Assembly: GCF_012927125.1 (NCBI RefSeq)
Contig: NZ_JABBFZ010000012.1
Span: forward strand, 62,001-126,000
From: Paraburkholderia antibiotica
GTDB lineage: Bacteria > Pseudomonadota > Gammaproteobacteria > Burkholderiales > Burkholderiaceae
DNA length: 64,000 nucleotides
Reading direction: 5' to 3'
Below are positions 1-8,928 of this stretch, one piece after another. The notes beneath the pieces are model-generated. The model saw only the letters and a list, made by a program, of their open reading frames with translations. It had not been told where the DNA came from and ran no database searches. The position numbers and the translations under genes were made by a program. How positions within the stretch are numbered: position 1 is the first letter of the stretch; every line of letters begins with the position of its first letter.

Positions 1-732
1 GCGCAGCGCTTCGGGCGGAATATCTTCGGCGAGCAGCAGCTTGAGCCAGTCGAGCAACTCGGAGGTGGACGGCTTCTTCTTCAGCCCCGCGACGTTGCGC
101 AGTTCGAAGAAGCTCTGCAGCGCCGCGGCGAGCAGTTCCTTCTTGATGCCGGGGTAGTGCACCTCGACGATCTGCTGCATCGTCTGCGGATCGGGGAATT
201 TGATGTAGTGGAAGAAGCAGCGGCGCAGGAACGCGTCGGGCAACTCCTTCTCGTTATTCGACGTGATGATCACGAGCGGACGATGCTTCGCGCGCACCAG
301 CTCGCGCGTCTCGTACACGTAGAACTCCATGCGGTCGAGTTCGCGCAGCAGGTCGTTCGGGAATTCGATGTCGGCCTTGTCGATCTCGTCGATCAGCAGC
401 ACGGTTTGCTGGTTCGCTTCGAAGGCCTGCCACAGTACGCCCTTGACGATGTAGTTGCGGATGTCCTTGACGCGCTCGTCGCCGAGCTGCGAATCGCGCA
501 GACGCGAGACCGCGTCGTATTCGTACAGGCCCTGCTGCGCCTTGGTGGTCGACTTGATATGCCATTGCATGAGCGGCATGCCGAGCGCGGCGGCGACTTC
601 CTCAGCGAGCATGGTCTTGCCGGTACCGGGTTCGCCCTTGATCAGGAGCGGACGCTTGAGCGTCATCGCGGCGTTGACCGCGAGCTTGAGGTCGTCGGTG
701 GCGACGTACTGCGATGAGCCTTCGAAACGCAT
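1..732 (-). CDS. MoxR-family AAA+ ATPase, 3' end cut by window edge
   Basis: The 244 visible codons run off the left edge, so the C-terminus is missing. Reading from the ATG at 732, Walker A GEPGTGKT is at residues 33-40 and Walker B LLIDEIDKAD near residue 110. A sensor-1 segment IITSNNEKELPDAFLRRCF follows, with the arginine-rich end typical of AAA+ proteins. These features and the short N-terminus match the MoxR subgroup. MoxR ATPases act as chaperone-like motors, usually with a VWA (von Willebrand) partner encoded just downstream; that position lies outside this window. The start is the first ATG after a strong -10-like TATACT. Family assignment is firm; the client is unknown. Confidence 0.9.
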   Translation of the reverse strand, partial: MRFEGSSQYVATDDLKLAVNAAMTLKRPLLIKGEPGTGKTMLAEEVAAALGMPLMQWHIKSTTKAQQGLYEYDAVSRLRDSQLGDERVKDIRNYIVKGVLWQAFEANQQTVLLIDEIDKADIEFPNDLLRELDRMEFYVYETRELVRAKHRPLVIITSNNEKELPDAFLRRCFFHYIKFPDPQTMQQIVEVHYPGIKKELLAAALQSFFELRNVAGLKKKPSTSELLDWLKLLLAEDIPPEALR

Positions 733-1071
733 GGCGAGATGCTCTTTTTCGGGAAAAAACCCAGTATAAGTCAGAAGACCTGTTGGCCCGAAACCGGCTC
801 GCGTAGGGTATCGATCGCGCGATGCTGTGGCCTCGCGTCCCCGTCGACGGTCGACCAGGTGTTGACCCGAGGTCCGCGCGCGGGCTTGCTGGGCAAGGCG
901 CCGGGGCCTGTCGCGGTGGGCGTTGCGCGGTGTTGGAGGTTGGTGGACGTGCGTCGCGGCGTCGCGGTACAATGAGCCCGATTTTTTTGGCCTGCGTGGC
1001 TACCCTACAAGAAGAACGGCACGGACCGCTCCTTTCTGGGCGCCCGTTTCCCCTCATGCCAGGTTAGATCT
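733..1071. promoter_or_regulatory. Divergent promoter region between moxR and the cytochrome pair
   Basis: This gene-free gap lies between two divergent genes. On the minus strand a TATACT hexamer (763-768) sits about 30 bases before the moxR start and is a good -10 candidate; the -35 is weak. On the plus strand TACAAT (968-973) lies 18 bases after a poor -35 (TGGACG) and could drive the cytochrome genes, leaving a leader of about 90 bases. No short reading frame here looks real. Confidence 0.4.
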
Positions 1072-1440
1072 ATGAATAAATTCGTCGGCAAACACGTCGT
1101 GATCGCAGCGCTGTCGGTGCTTGCGGGCTATGCGGCCAGCGCCCAGGCAGCGGATGTCGTGGGCAACGCGAAGGCGGGCCAGAGCAAGGTCGCGATGTGT
1201 ATCGGCTGCCACGGCATCCCTGAATACCGTACGGCTTATCCAGAGGTTTTCCGCGTGCCGAAGCTGGGCGGGCAGAATCAGGCGTACCTCGACAACGCGC
1301 TGCATGCGTACAAGAAGGGCGATCGCCACTTCGACACGATGCATGCGATCGCGGTGTCGCTGTCGGATCAGGACATCGCCGACATCGCCGCGTACTACGC
1401 CGCGCAAAACGCCGCTTCGCAAAACAATCCGAACAAGTGA
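1072..1440 (+). CDS. Periplasmic monohaem class I cytochrome c
   Basis: The 122-residue product starts with a Sec signal peptide whose likely cleavage follows AQA near residue 26. A single haem-attachment motif CIGCH lies at residues 43-47. A distal methionine in HFDTMHAIAVSL (about residue 90) is the probable sixth ligand, and the C-terminal helix DIADIAAYYA is typical of small class I cytochromes. It should carry electrons in the periplasm. It is followed 46 bases later by a second cytochrome gene, and the two probably form one transcript ending at the hairpin near 1970. The specific redox partner cannot be read from the sequence. Confidence 0.9.
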   Translation: MNKFVGKHVVIAALSVLAGYAASAQAADVVGNAKAGQSKVAMCIGCHGIPEYRTAYPEVFRVPKLGGQNQAYLDNALHAYKKGDRHFDTMHAIAVSLSDQDIADIAAYYAAQNAASQNNPNK

Positions 1441-1486
1441 TCGGCGTCGATCACCAGCTCATCAAATTCGCGGGACAGGAGATTTC

Positions 1487-1867
1487 ATGATCAAGCCCCG
1501 ACAGGCTCTCCATACGGTATTCAAGGCTGCCGCGGCGACGGCGGTGATCGGTCTGGCCACGGCGAGCGTCGCCCATGCGGCCGACGCCGGCAACGGCAAG
1601 GTGCTTGCCGATAGCCACAACTGCGCGGCCTGCCACGGCGTGAACCTGAACAAGCCGGTGAGCCCCGAGTATCCGAAGCTGGCCGGCCAGCATTCGGACT
1701 ACGTGTTCTGGGCGCTGCGTCAATACCAGATGGGCACCGGCAATCCGCACTTCGGTCGCAACAACGCGATCATGCAGGCACAGGTGCAGAGCCTGTCGCC
1801 GAGCGACATGAAGGACATCGCCGCGTATATCGAATCGCTGGACGGCGATCTCGTGCAGAAGAAGTAA
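1487..1867 (+). CDS. Periplasmic monohaem class I cytochrome c, second of pair
   Basis: The 126-residue product has a signal peptide (hydrophobic core about residues 12-30, cleavage near AHA), a CAACH haem motif at residues 46-50, a methionine-containing stretch near residue 95 and a closing helix DIAAYIESL. The start is the ATG after GGACAGGAG; the longer frame beginning inside the upstream gene is a shadow. The domain order is the same as in the upstream protein. Together they resemble a split dihaem c4-type cytochrome, or simply a duplicated monohaem gene. It is probably co-transcribed with its neighbour and terminated by the hairpin 90 bases downstream. Confidence 0.9.
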   Translation: MIKPRQALHTVFKAAAATAVIGLATASVAHAADAGNGKVLADSHNCAACHGVNLNKPVSPEYPKLAGQHSDYVFWALRQYQMGTGNPHFGRNNAIMQAQVQSLSPSDMKDIAAYIESLDGDLVQKK

Positions 1868-1958
1868 GGGCGTCGGGCGCGCTGTTGTGTGTGCCCGGTG
1901 CGTCGCAGTGCTGCTGCGACGGCGCTTCTCGTGCGATTGCACGCTGGTCGCTGTAAAG

Positions 1959-1986
1959 AAAACACCCCGCCTCGGCGGGGTGTTTT
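1959..1986. terminator. Rho-independent terminator, probably bidirectional
   Basis: A perfect inverted repeat of 13 bases (AAAACACCCCGCC and its complement) has a two-base centre. The A-run on one side and T-run on the other would work in both directions. It lies about 90 bases after the second cytochrome gene and beyond the convergent DUF1841 gene. Confidence 0.85.
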
Positions 1987-2113
1987 GCTTTTGAGATGCG
2001 GATTGGTTGTCGCGTTGTTGCCGCTGTGTCGCGCTTGCGCCGCGTTGGTACTTGCGGTTGTGCCGCGTGTGCGAACACGGTGTCGCCGTACCGTGCGGCG
2101 GGACTGTTTCAGT

Positions 2114-2548
2114 TCAGTCGCGCGTCGCGCGACGTTCGATCCGCTGCAGATACGCGTCGGTGTCCGGTGGCGTGCCGGTGCGCTGCGCTTCCCAGATGGT
2201 TTCGCCGAGGCAGTCCATGATCGCGTGCTGCGCGTCGTGGGTCGAGCCGAGCCGCGCGGCGAGCCGCTCGTGCGCGGCACGAATGCCGGGCGGCTGATCG
2301 ATCGACAGTTGCTCGGAGATCGCCAGATGCATCGACAGATGCAGGAACGGGTTGGTCTGGCCGCGTTCCGGCGAATAGTCCTGCGCCTGGGCGGCCGGGC
2401 CGTCGGCGAGATCGGCGTGATACTCCGGATGCTCGACGATCCAGTCGGCCGCGATGGCTTCGAGCGGCGTCAGAATCTCGCCGTTGCGCTGCTTGCGCCA
2501 GGTGTCGGTGAAAAAGAGACGGACTTCGTCGCGGCTGGGATTGAACAT
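2114..2548 (-). CDS. DUF1841 family protein
   Basis: The 144-residue protein begins MFNPSRDEVRLFF and contains LHLSMHLAISEQLSIDQPPGI, which is characteristic of DUF1841 proteins common in beta- and gammaproteobacteria. No signal peptide or membrane segment is visible, so it is probably cytosolic. The many histidines in the central helix (HLSMHLAISEQ) could bind a metal, but that is speculation. Its 5' neighbour on the same strand is nth, as is common in Burkholderiales. Molecular function is not known. Confidence 0.85.
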   Translation of the reverse strand: MFNPSRDEVRLFFTDTWRKQRNGEILTPLEAIAADWIVEHPEYHADLADGPAAQAQDYSPERGQTNPFLHLSMHLAISEQLSIDQPPGIRAAHERLAARLGSTHDAQHAIMDCLGETIWEAQRTGTPPDTDAYLQRIERRATRD

Positions 2549-2737
2549 CGTGGGACCGGTGCCTGGAGGAGTGGGGGCGCGGTGGGCGAGGACGGCACGG
2601 CGGCGGAATAGGCTTTAGGCCTTGGGCCCTGGGCCCGCCGCGTCATGCAGGACAGGCCCGGCGCTCGTTGCGAAAGCGCCATTTTACGCCGCGGCGGTGC
2701 GGGCTGCTGGCGCCGGCTACCCCGCGACGGCGCGCGC

Positions 2738-3382
2738 TCAGAGGTCGGGCGGCGGCGTTTTCGGCCGGAACTCGCACAATGGCTCGATCACGCAATGCCA
2801 GCACTCGGGCCGGCGCGCCTTGCACACGTAGCGCCCATGCAGGATCAGCCAGTGGTGCGCATCCTGCTTGAACTCGGCGGGCGTGAATTTCTCCAGCGCG
2901 GCCTCGACCGCGCGCACGTCCTTGCCGGGCGCGAGCCCGGTGCGGTTGGCGACGCGAAAGATATGCGTGTCGACCGCGATGGTCGGGTGGCCGAACGCCG
3001 TATTCAGAATCACGTTGGCCGTCTTGCGACCGACGCCCGGCAGACCCTCCAGCGCCTCGCGATCCTCCGGCACCTCGCCGCCGTACTGATCGAGCAGGAT
3101 CCGGCAGGTCGCGATCACGTTCTTCGCCTTGGTGCGATACAGGCCGATCGTCCTGATGTAATTCTCGACGCCTTCTTCGCCGAGATCGAAGATCTGCTGC
3201 GGCGTGTTCGCGACCGGGAACATCTTGCGCATCGCCTTGTTGACCGACACGTCCGTCGCCTGCGCCGACAGCAGCACGGCGATCAGCAGTTCGAACGGCG
3301 TCGTGTACTCGAGCTCGGTGGTCGGATGCGGGTTCAGGCTCTGAAGCGTTTCGTAGATGGCGCGGCGTTTGTTCGCGTTCAT
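2738..3382 (-). CDS. nth: Endonuclease III (DNA glycosylase/AP lyase)
   Basis: The enzyme removes oxidised pyrimidines and cleaves the abasic site in base excision repair. The 214-residue length from ATG 3382 matches E. coli Nth (211). The helix-hairpin-helix LPGVGRKTANVIL carries the catalytic lysine, and TIAVDTHIFRV carries the catalytic aspartate. A C-terminal C-x6-C-x2-C-x5-C array (CKARRPEC, CWHC, CVIEPLC) binds a [4Fe-4S] cluster. The frame is open upstream to 3496, but that extension would overlap rsxB and lacks family similarity, so the internal ATG was chosen. It follows rsxB by 43 bases on the same strand. Confidence 0.95.
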   Translation of the reverse strand: MNANKRRAIYETLQSLNPHPTTELEYTTPFELLIAVLLSAQATDVSVNKAMRKMFPVANTPQQIFDLGEEGVENYIRTIGLYRTKAKNVIATCRILLDQYGGEVPEDREALEGLPGVGRKTANVILNTAFGHPTIAVDTHIFRVANRTGLAPGKDVRAVEAALEKFTPAEFKQDAHHWLILHGRYVCKARRPECWHCVIEPLCEFRPKTPPPDL

Positions 3383-3425
3383 GCGGAGCGTGTCGGGTCG
3401 GTGCAGGCGCGGGGCGCCGGCGCGG

Positions 3426-4304
3426 TTAGCGAGGCTTTGACGGATCGGGCGATGGTTCGGCGCCGGGTGTGTTGTCGTTGCTGTTACGGTCGCCACCGTT
3501 GCCGGTTACGCCGAGACGGCGACGACGTGCTTCGGCGGCGTCGATCTGCGCCTGTACGTCGGCACTGACGTTGTCGGTGTTCATCGGCCCCTGGCCTTTC
3601 GCGGCCATTTCTTCCTTTTTCTGGCGCGCGCGTTCGAGCGCGGCCTGGATGATGGCGCGCTTCTTCGCTTCGGCGTCGTCCGCAGTCGGTGCAACCGCTG
3701 CGGCGGAGGTCGTTGCCGGAGCCGATGGCGCGGCCGCCTGGGCCGGTGTGGCGCTGGCGGCTCGCCGCGCCGCAGCACGTGCTTCGGCCGCATCGCGTTC
3801 ACGCGCGAGACGCGCGCCGCGCCGGTCATGGCGCTTGCGCGCGGCGTCGGCCTGGCTCGGGCTCCATGCGGCCCAGCCGGTTGCGTCGCCGGTAACGGAA
3901 GGTGTTGCGATGCAATCGACCGGGCAGGGCGGCACGCACAGGTCGCAGCCGGTGCACAGCTCGGCGATCACCGTGTGCATCTGTTTCGGTGCGCCAACTA
4001 TCGCGTCGACCGGACAGGCCTGCATGCACAGCGTGCAGCCGATGCACAGCTGTTCGTCGATAACCGCCAGCGGACGCGGACGTTCGACGCCATTGGCGGA
4101 ATTGAGCGGAATCACCGGTTTGCCGAGCAGCGCGGCGAGACGCGCGATGCCTTCGGCGCCCCCCGGCGGGCATTGGTTATAGTTCGCGTCGCCGTTCGCG
4201 ACGGCTTCGGCATAGGGACGGCATGCGGGGTAACCGCATTTCGTGCATTGCGTTTGGGGCAGCAGATCTTCGATGCGATCCGCAAGTGTTTTAACGGCTG
4301 TCAC
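3426..4304 (-). CDS. rsxB: RsxB-like electron transport complex ferredoxin subunit
   Basis: The N-terminal part carries an Fe-S motif (C-x2-C-x4-C in QCTKCGYPAC plus a later Cys). Two classical [4Fe-4S] ferredoxin motifs follow, CIGCTLCMQACP and CTGCDLCVPPCP. From about residue 150 a long Ala/Arg/Lys-rich, probably disordered tail replaces the compact end of gammaproteobacterial RsxB. Unlike the RnfB archetype, no N-terminal membrane anchor is visible. The other rsx/rnf subunits are not adjacent here. The start used is a GTG at 4304. It is co-directional with nth, an association seen across Burkholderiales. The electron acceptor is unknown. Confidence 0.85.
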   Translation of the reverse strand: MTAVKTLADRIEDLLPQTQCTKCGYPACRPYAEAVANGDANYNQCPPGGAEGIARLAALLGKPVIPLNSANGVERPRPLAVIDEQLCIGCTLCMQACPVDAIVGAPKQMHTVIAELCTGCDLCVPPCPVDCIATPSVTGDATGWAAWSPSQADAARKRHDRRGARLARERDAAEARAAARRAASATPAQAAAPSAPATTSAAAVAPTADDAEAKKRAIIQAALERARQKKEEMAAKGQGPMNTDNVSADVQAQIDAAEARRRRLGVTGNGGDRNSNDNTPGAEPSPDPSKPR

Positions 4305-4544
4305 GGTGACGACGTGGGGGCTGACCGCGCGTTTGCGCAGGCTGAACTAAATAGCACATTATCGCCGATTTCCCCGATTGCCATTCGCAATCCATGTGCC
4401 ATAATCGAAGCGCTTTTTTCGAAAGACCGCATAAAAGGGTGTGTTTCCCAACCATGACGCGCCCGTTCAACGCCGCCACCATAAGGCTCGAGGAGACGCC
4501 GGCGGCGCGATCCGGATAACGCGGCTCACGAAGACGATGCCACC

Positions 4545-5177
4545 ATGAATCAGCCGAAAATCAAAAGAGATCCTGAAGGCACGCGGCGCCGCATTCTGCT
4601 TGCGGCGGCCGAAGAGTTTGCAAATGGTGGGCTATTCGGCGCGCGCGTCGATCAGATCGCCCGCCGCGCGGAAACGAATGAACGCATGCTCTATTACTAC
4701 TTCGGTAGCAAGGAGCAGCTATTCACGGCGGTACTGGAGCACGCGTTCAGCGCGCTCAACGAAGCGGAACGCACGCTCGAACTGAATGGCGTCGCGCCCG
4801 TCGAGGCGGTCACGCGGCTCGCCCATTTCGTGTGGGACTACTATCGCGATCACCCGGAGTTGTTGAGGCTCATCAACAACGAGAACCTGCACGAAGCACG
4901 CTATATGCAGAAGTCGACGCGCATCCGCGAAATGATCTCGCCGATCGTCGCGACGCTCGGTGGCATTCTCGAACGCGGTCAGCGCGCGGGGCTGTTTCGC
5001 ACCAACGTCGATCCGTTGCGTTTTTATGTGGCGTTGTCGGGTATGGGCTACTACATCGTGTCGAATCGCTTTACGCTCGAAGCAACGCTCGGGCGTGATT
5101 TCAGCAGCGCAACCGAACGCAGCGAAGTGATCCAGATGAATACCGAGCTGCTGCTCGCGTATCTGTTGCGCAAGTAA
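4545..5177 (+). CDS. TetR/AcrR-family transcriptional regulator
   Basis: In this 210-residue protein, residues 10-60 form the TetR DNA-binding domain (GTRRRILLAAAEEFANGG, then the recognition helix region RRAETNERMLYYYFGSKEQLF). The C-terminal helical half would bind a small ligand and mediate dimerisation; its YYRDHPELLRLINNENL segment resembles the RutR-like TetR C-terminal family. The gene stands alone between divergent rsxB and convergent phaZ, so its target is not evident. It ends ahead of a strong shared terminator. The ligand cannot be predicted. Confidence 0.88.
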   Translation: MNQPKIKRDPEGTRRRILLAAAEEFANGGLFGARVDQIARRAETNERMLYYYFGSKEQLFTAVLEHAFSALNEAERTLELNGVAPVEAVTRLAHFVWDYYRDHPELLRLINNENLHEARYMQKSTRIREMISPIVATLGGILERGQRAGLFRTNVDPLRFYVALSGMGYYIVSNRFTLEATLGRDFSSATERSEVIQMNTELLLAYLLRK

Positions 5178-5283
5178 CGGGCGCTCGCAGAGACAGCACC
5201 AGCAACGGACGATGCCGCGCCGCATGGCGCGGCGGAGCATCGCAAGTCGTCGCGGATCCTCGGCATGACGAACCAGGTACGAT

Positions 5284-5323
5284 AAAAAAGCCAACGGCCT
5301 CCGCGGAGGCCGTTGGCTTTTTT
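5284..5323. terminator. Strong bidirectional rho-independent terminator
   Basis: A 40-base perfect palindrome with A6 on the left, T6 on the right and a GC-rich stem (GCCAACGGCCTCC and complement). It separates the convergent tetR-like and phaZ genes and should stop transcription from both sides. Confidence 0.92.
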
Positions 5324-5346
5324 CAGTTTTCTCGTGCTCTCGACAC

Positions 5347-6624
5347 TCAGGCTTCGACTTTTTCCTTCGTCGTCCTTGCGGTCTTGTTGTGCTGGAGAAT
5401 GAAGTCGCGCAGTTGCGGATAAATGATCGTGCGCCAGCGGCGTCCGGAGAAAATGCCGTAATGGCCGCATTTTTCCGCGGTGAAGTGACGCTTGTTCTTC
5501 ACCGGAATGCCGGTGCACAGGTCATGCGCCGCGTAGGTCTGACCGTCGCCGGAGATGTCGTCGAGTTCGCCTTCGATCGTGAAGAGGGCGGTCGTCTTGA
5601 TGTCCTGCGGCCGCACGCGCTCGCCGGAGACGTTCCACGTGCCTTCGGCGAGGCTGAACTCCTGGAACACGACGCGGATCGTCTCGAGGTAATAGTCGGC
5701 GTCCATGTCGAGCACCGCGTTGTACTCGTCATAGAAGCGGCGGTGCGCTTCGGCGTCGTCTTCGTCGCCGCGCAGCAGACTCTGGTAGTAGTCCCAGTGC
5801 GACGCCGCGTGACGTTCCGGATTCATCGCGACGAAGCCGGTGTGCTGCAGGAAGCCCGGATACACCTTGCGGCCCACGCCCGGATAGTTCGGCGGCACCG
5901 TGAAGATCACGTTGTTCTCGAACCACCCGAACGAGTGCTGGGTGGCGAGCGAATTGACGGCGGTCGGGCTCTTGCGGGCGTCGATCGGGCCGCCCATCAT
6001 CGTCATGGTGCGCGGGGTGTCCTCACCGCGGCTCGCCAGCAGCGAAATCGCCGCCAGCACCGGCACCGTGGGCTGGCACACCGAGATCACATGCAGATTC
6101 TTCGCGCCGATATGGCGGATGAAGTCCTGGATATACGCGATGTAGTCGTCCAGATGGAATTCGCCGGCTTCGAGCGGCACCATGCGCGCGTCGATCCAGT
6201 CCGTGATGTAGACCTTGTGGTCCTGCAGCAACGTGCGCACGGTGTCGCGCAGCAGCGTGGCGTGGTGTCCTGACAACGGCGCGCAGACCAGCACCGTCGG
6301 CTCATCTTTCAATTGGGTAACAGCGTCGCTGTCGTCGGCGAAGCGCTTGAAGCGCATCAGGCGGCAGAACGGTTTCTCGACGATCGTCTGTTCGACGATC
6401 GGGATGTTATGACCATCCTTAACAATCTGGTGGATGTTGAACTCGGGCTTTTCGTAGTCCTTGCCAAGCCGGTACAGCAGTTCGTAACCGGCGGAGAGGC
6501 GCGTGGCGCCTGGCACATAGGCTAACGGACTGGCCGGATTCGCAAAGGACTTTGAAGCGGCCTGGGCCCAGGCGGTGAGGGGGCTCAACATCGCCCGCTG
6601 GAATTCGTGCAATTGATAGAGCAT
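5347..6624 (-). CDS. phaZ: Intracellular polyhydroxyalkanoate depolymerase
   Basis: The 425-residue protein hydrolyses stored poly-3-hydroxybutyrate in the cytoplasm on PHB granules. The lipase-like box is SVCQPT with the nucleophile cysteine at residue 183. The acid (ELDDISG) falls at Asp355 and the base (EKCGHYG) at His388. These are the same numbers reported for Cupriavidus necator PhaZa1, so function is well supported. There is no signal peptide, as expected for an intracellular enzyme. The gene stands alone and shares a strong terminator with the convergent TetR-family gene. Upstream palindromes near 6756-6794 are candidate control sites. Confidence 0.95.
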   Translation of the reverse strand: MLYQLHEFQRAMLSPLTAWAQAASKSFANPASPLAYVPGATRLSAGYELLYRLGKDYEKPEFNIHQIVKDGHNIPIVEQTIVEKPFCRLMRFKRFADDSDAVTQLKDEPTVLVCAPLSGHHATLLRDTVRTLLQDHKVYITDWIDARMVPLEAGEFHLDDYIAYIQDFIRHIGAKNLHVISVCQPTVPVLAAISLLASRGEDTPRTMTMMGGPIDARKSPTAVNSLATQHSFGWFENNVIFTVPPNYPGVGRKVYPGFLQHTGFVAMNPERHAASHWDYYQSLLRGDEDDAEAHRRFYDEYNAVLDMDADYYLETIRVVFQEFSLAEGTWNVSGERVRPQDIKTTALFTIEGELDDISGDGQTYAAHDLCTGIPVKNKRHFTAEKCGHYGIFSGRRWRTIIYPQLRDFILQHNKTARTTKEKVEA

Positions 6625-6755
6625 GGGTGCTCCGTTCTGAAGCGGTTCGCATTGGGCTGCGCAAACACGCGGGATGCGTTGCGGCGGGCCATTTTGGTTG
6701 TGGGCACATTTGTTTTTGGCCGACAGTCAAATCGATGATATCGAACAAAGCAATT

Positions 6756-6794
6756 TTGTGCAACGCAACAATTTGCGTACTTGTCGTATCGCAA
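6756..6794. promoter_or_regulatory. Candidate operator region upstream of phaZ
   Basis: Two adjacent dyads lie in the AT-richer gap before phaZ. One is TTGTGCAACGCAACAA (6756-6771), whose TGC-N3-GCAA core resembles the site described for PHB regulators of the PhaR/PhbF family. The other is TTTGCGTAC with GTATCGCAAA (6772-6794). Resemblance only; no binding evidence. Confidence 0.35.
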
Positions 6795-6806
6795 ACTGTC
6801 ACTGGT

Positions 6807-8687
6807 TCATGCTAATGGCGGTGTTGCTGCGCCGCTATCAGGGGTTGCCTGAACCTCAAGCTCCATTGCGCGGATGCCGTTATGAGGCGGCTGGCCGGTT
6901 GCCTGAGCCATTTCCTGCTCGTGTTTCATCAGATTCAGACCGGTGTGGACCAGCGCCACATGCGAAAACGCCTGCGGGAAATTACCGACCAGGCGTTGAT
7001 CGACCGGGTCGTACTCCTCGGCCAGCAGGCCGACGTCGTTGCACAGCCCGAGCAGCCGCTCGTACATTTCGATCGCTTCCTGCATGCGTCCTTGCAGTGC
7101 GAGGTTGTCCACCATCCAGAACGAGCATGCAAGGAAAGTGCCTTCGCCGGGCGGCAGGCCGTCGTCGTATTCGGTGGTGCGGTAGCGCAGCACGAAGCCG
7201 TCGTGCATCAGGTCCCGCTCGATCGCCGCGACGGTGCCCTTGATGCGCGGATCCCGCGGCGGCAGGAAGCCGACCATCGGCAGCAGCAGCACGCTCGCAT
7301 CGAGCTGGTTGCTGCCGTAGTACTGCGAAAACGCGTTGAGCTCGGGATTCCACGCCTTCTCGCAGACCTCCGCGTGAATCGTGTCGCGCGTCGCGCGCCA
7401 TTCGTCGAGCGGGCCGTCGAGCTCGAACATCTCGGCCGAGCGGATCGCGCGATCGAAGGCGACCCACGCCATCACCTTCGAGAACGTGAAATGCTGGCGT
7501 CCGCCGCGCGTTTCCCAGATGCCTTCGTCGGGCTCGCGCCAGATCGTCGTGAGATGCTTGAGCATCGCGCACTGCACGCTCCAGGCGGTGACATCCGCCT
7601 GCAGGCCGCCGACGCGCGCCAGATGCAGCGCATTCATCACCTCGCCGTAGACGTCGAGCTGACGTTGCCCGACCGCGTTGTTGCCGATGCGCACCGGCTT
7701 GGAGTCCTGGTAGCCCGGCAGCCAGTCGATCTCGGATTCGGGCAGTCGCCGCTCGCCGGCGATGCCGTACATGATCTGCAACTGGTCCGGCGCGCCGGCC
7801 ATCACGCGACCGAGCCAGCTGCGCCACGCGCGCGCTTCGTCGTAATAGCCGCCGCGCATCATCGCGAGCAGCGTGATGGTCGCGTCGCGCAACCAGCAGT
7901 AGCGGTAGTCCCAGTTGCGCGGGCCGCCGATTTTTTCCGGCAGTGACGTGGTCGGCGCGGCGACGATGCCTCCCGTCGGCTCGTAGGCGAGCGCCCTGAG
8001 CGTGATCAGCGAGCGGCGGATCGGCTCGGCCCAGCGTCCCTCGACGGTGCCGCGCGCCGACCATTCGAGCCAGTGATTCTCGGTGCGCGCGAGCGCGGTG
8101 TGCGGATCGCGCGCGGGCGGAATGCGCAGATGCGACTGCGCGTATGCGAGCGAGAACGGCACGCGCTCGCCCGCGGTCACGGTGAAATCGGCGAGGGTCT
8201 TCATGTCCTCGCCGCGCAGCTCGACCGGCGTGCGCAGCACCGCGTTGTCCGGACCGACGATCGCCTTGATGCCGCTGTCGTTCTTGAGCCGGTCGACCCA
8301 CGGAATCGAGAAGCCATAGTCGAAGCGCAGCACCAGTTCCATCTTCATGCGCACGGTGCCGCGTTTGCCGACCACGATGCGCACCATCTCCGACCAGCCA
8401 TTGCCGGGCGGCATGAAGTCGATCAGCGTGACCGCGCCTTCGGGCGTTTCGAAATCGGTTTCGAGGATCAGCGTTTCGCCGCGATAACGGCGCGTGATGG
8501 TGGGTGGGCTGTCGCTGACGGGCGCGATCAGCCAGCGGCCGTTGTCGGGCGTGCCGAGCAGCGCGGCGAAGCAGGCGCCGGAGTCGAAGCGCGGCCAGCA
8601 GAGCCAGTCGACGGAACCGTCGCGCGAGATGAGTGCCGCCGTGTGGCCGTCGCCGATGAGTGCGTAGTCTTCGATGAGTGCAGGCAT
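6807..8687 (-). CDS. Glycoside hydrolase family 15 (glucoamylase/trehalase-like)
   Basis: The 626-residue protein starts with the trehalase-like N-terminal beta domain (MPALIEDYALIGDGHTAALI, DGSVDWLCWPRFDS). A GH15 (alpha/alpha)6 barrel follows. The barrel contains the GH15 signature NWDYRYCWLRDATITL near residue 260, and PPGEGTFLACSFWMVDNL near 525, which should hold the catalytic base region. No signal peptide is present, so it is probably cytosolic. Family members hydrolyse alpha-glucosidic bonds in maltodextrins or trehalose; the substrate cannot be fixed from sequence. It ends 182 bases before the phaZ start on the same strand but seems a separate unit. Confidence 0.9.
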   Translation of the reverse strand: MPALIEDYALIGDGHTAALISRDGSVDWLCWPRFDSGACFAALLGTPDNGRWLIAPVSDSPPTITRRYRGETLILETDFETPEGAVTLIDFMPPGNGWSEMVRIVVGKRGTVRMKMELVLRFDYGFSIPWVDRLKNDSGIKAIVGPDNAVLRTPVELRGEDMKTLADFTVTAGERVPFSLAYAQSHLRIPPARDPHTALARTENHWLEWSARGTVEGRWAEPIRRSLITLRALAYEPTGGIVAAPTTSLPEKIGGPRNWDYRYCWLRDATITLLAMMRGGYYDEARAWRSWLGRVMAGAPDQLQIMYGIAGERRLPESEIDWLPGYQDSKPVRIGNNAVGQRQLDVYGEVMNALHLARVGGLQADVTAWSVQCAMLKHLTTIWREPDEGIWETRGGRQHFTFSKVMAWVAFDRAIRSAEMFELDGPLDEWRATRDTIHAEVCEKAWNPELNAFSQYYGSNQLDASVLLLPMVGFLPPRDPRIKGTVAAIERDLMHDGFVLRYRTTEYDDGLPPGEGTFLACSFWMVDNLALQGRMQEAIEMYERLLGLCNDVGLLAEEYDPVDQRLVGNFPQAFSHVALVHTGLNLMKHEQEMAQATGQPPHNGIRAMELEVQATPDSGAATPPLA

Positions 8688-8928
8688 GGAAAACGTGTCG
8701 TAAAACGAGTCGTGATTGCGGATGACGCGGAGTGCCGCGCCCGAGGGGATGTTCTTACCGGACCAGCATCTGCTGTGTTTGGTTCACCGCACAGTGCGGC
8801 AAAACACGAGTTGGTAAACTGTCAAATCCATGCTTACAATCCAGACTCATGCCGATGCCTGGTGCTCGCCGGCTGCGTATCGGCCTTGCTCATGGCGCAT
8901 GCAGACGCCGTTTCCGAGGACGAAAGCC

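Noticed and set aside
2608..2645. GGGCCC-rich palindromic stretch between nth and DUF1841
   Set aside because: Short GC-only symmetry without a T-run, expected by chance at this base composition.
3383..3496. N-terminal extension of Nth
   Set aside because: It would overlap rsxB and has no family similarity; the internal ATG gives the length of known Nth.
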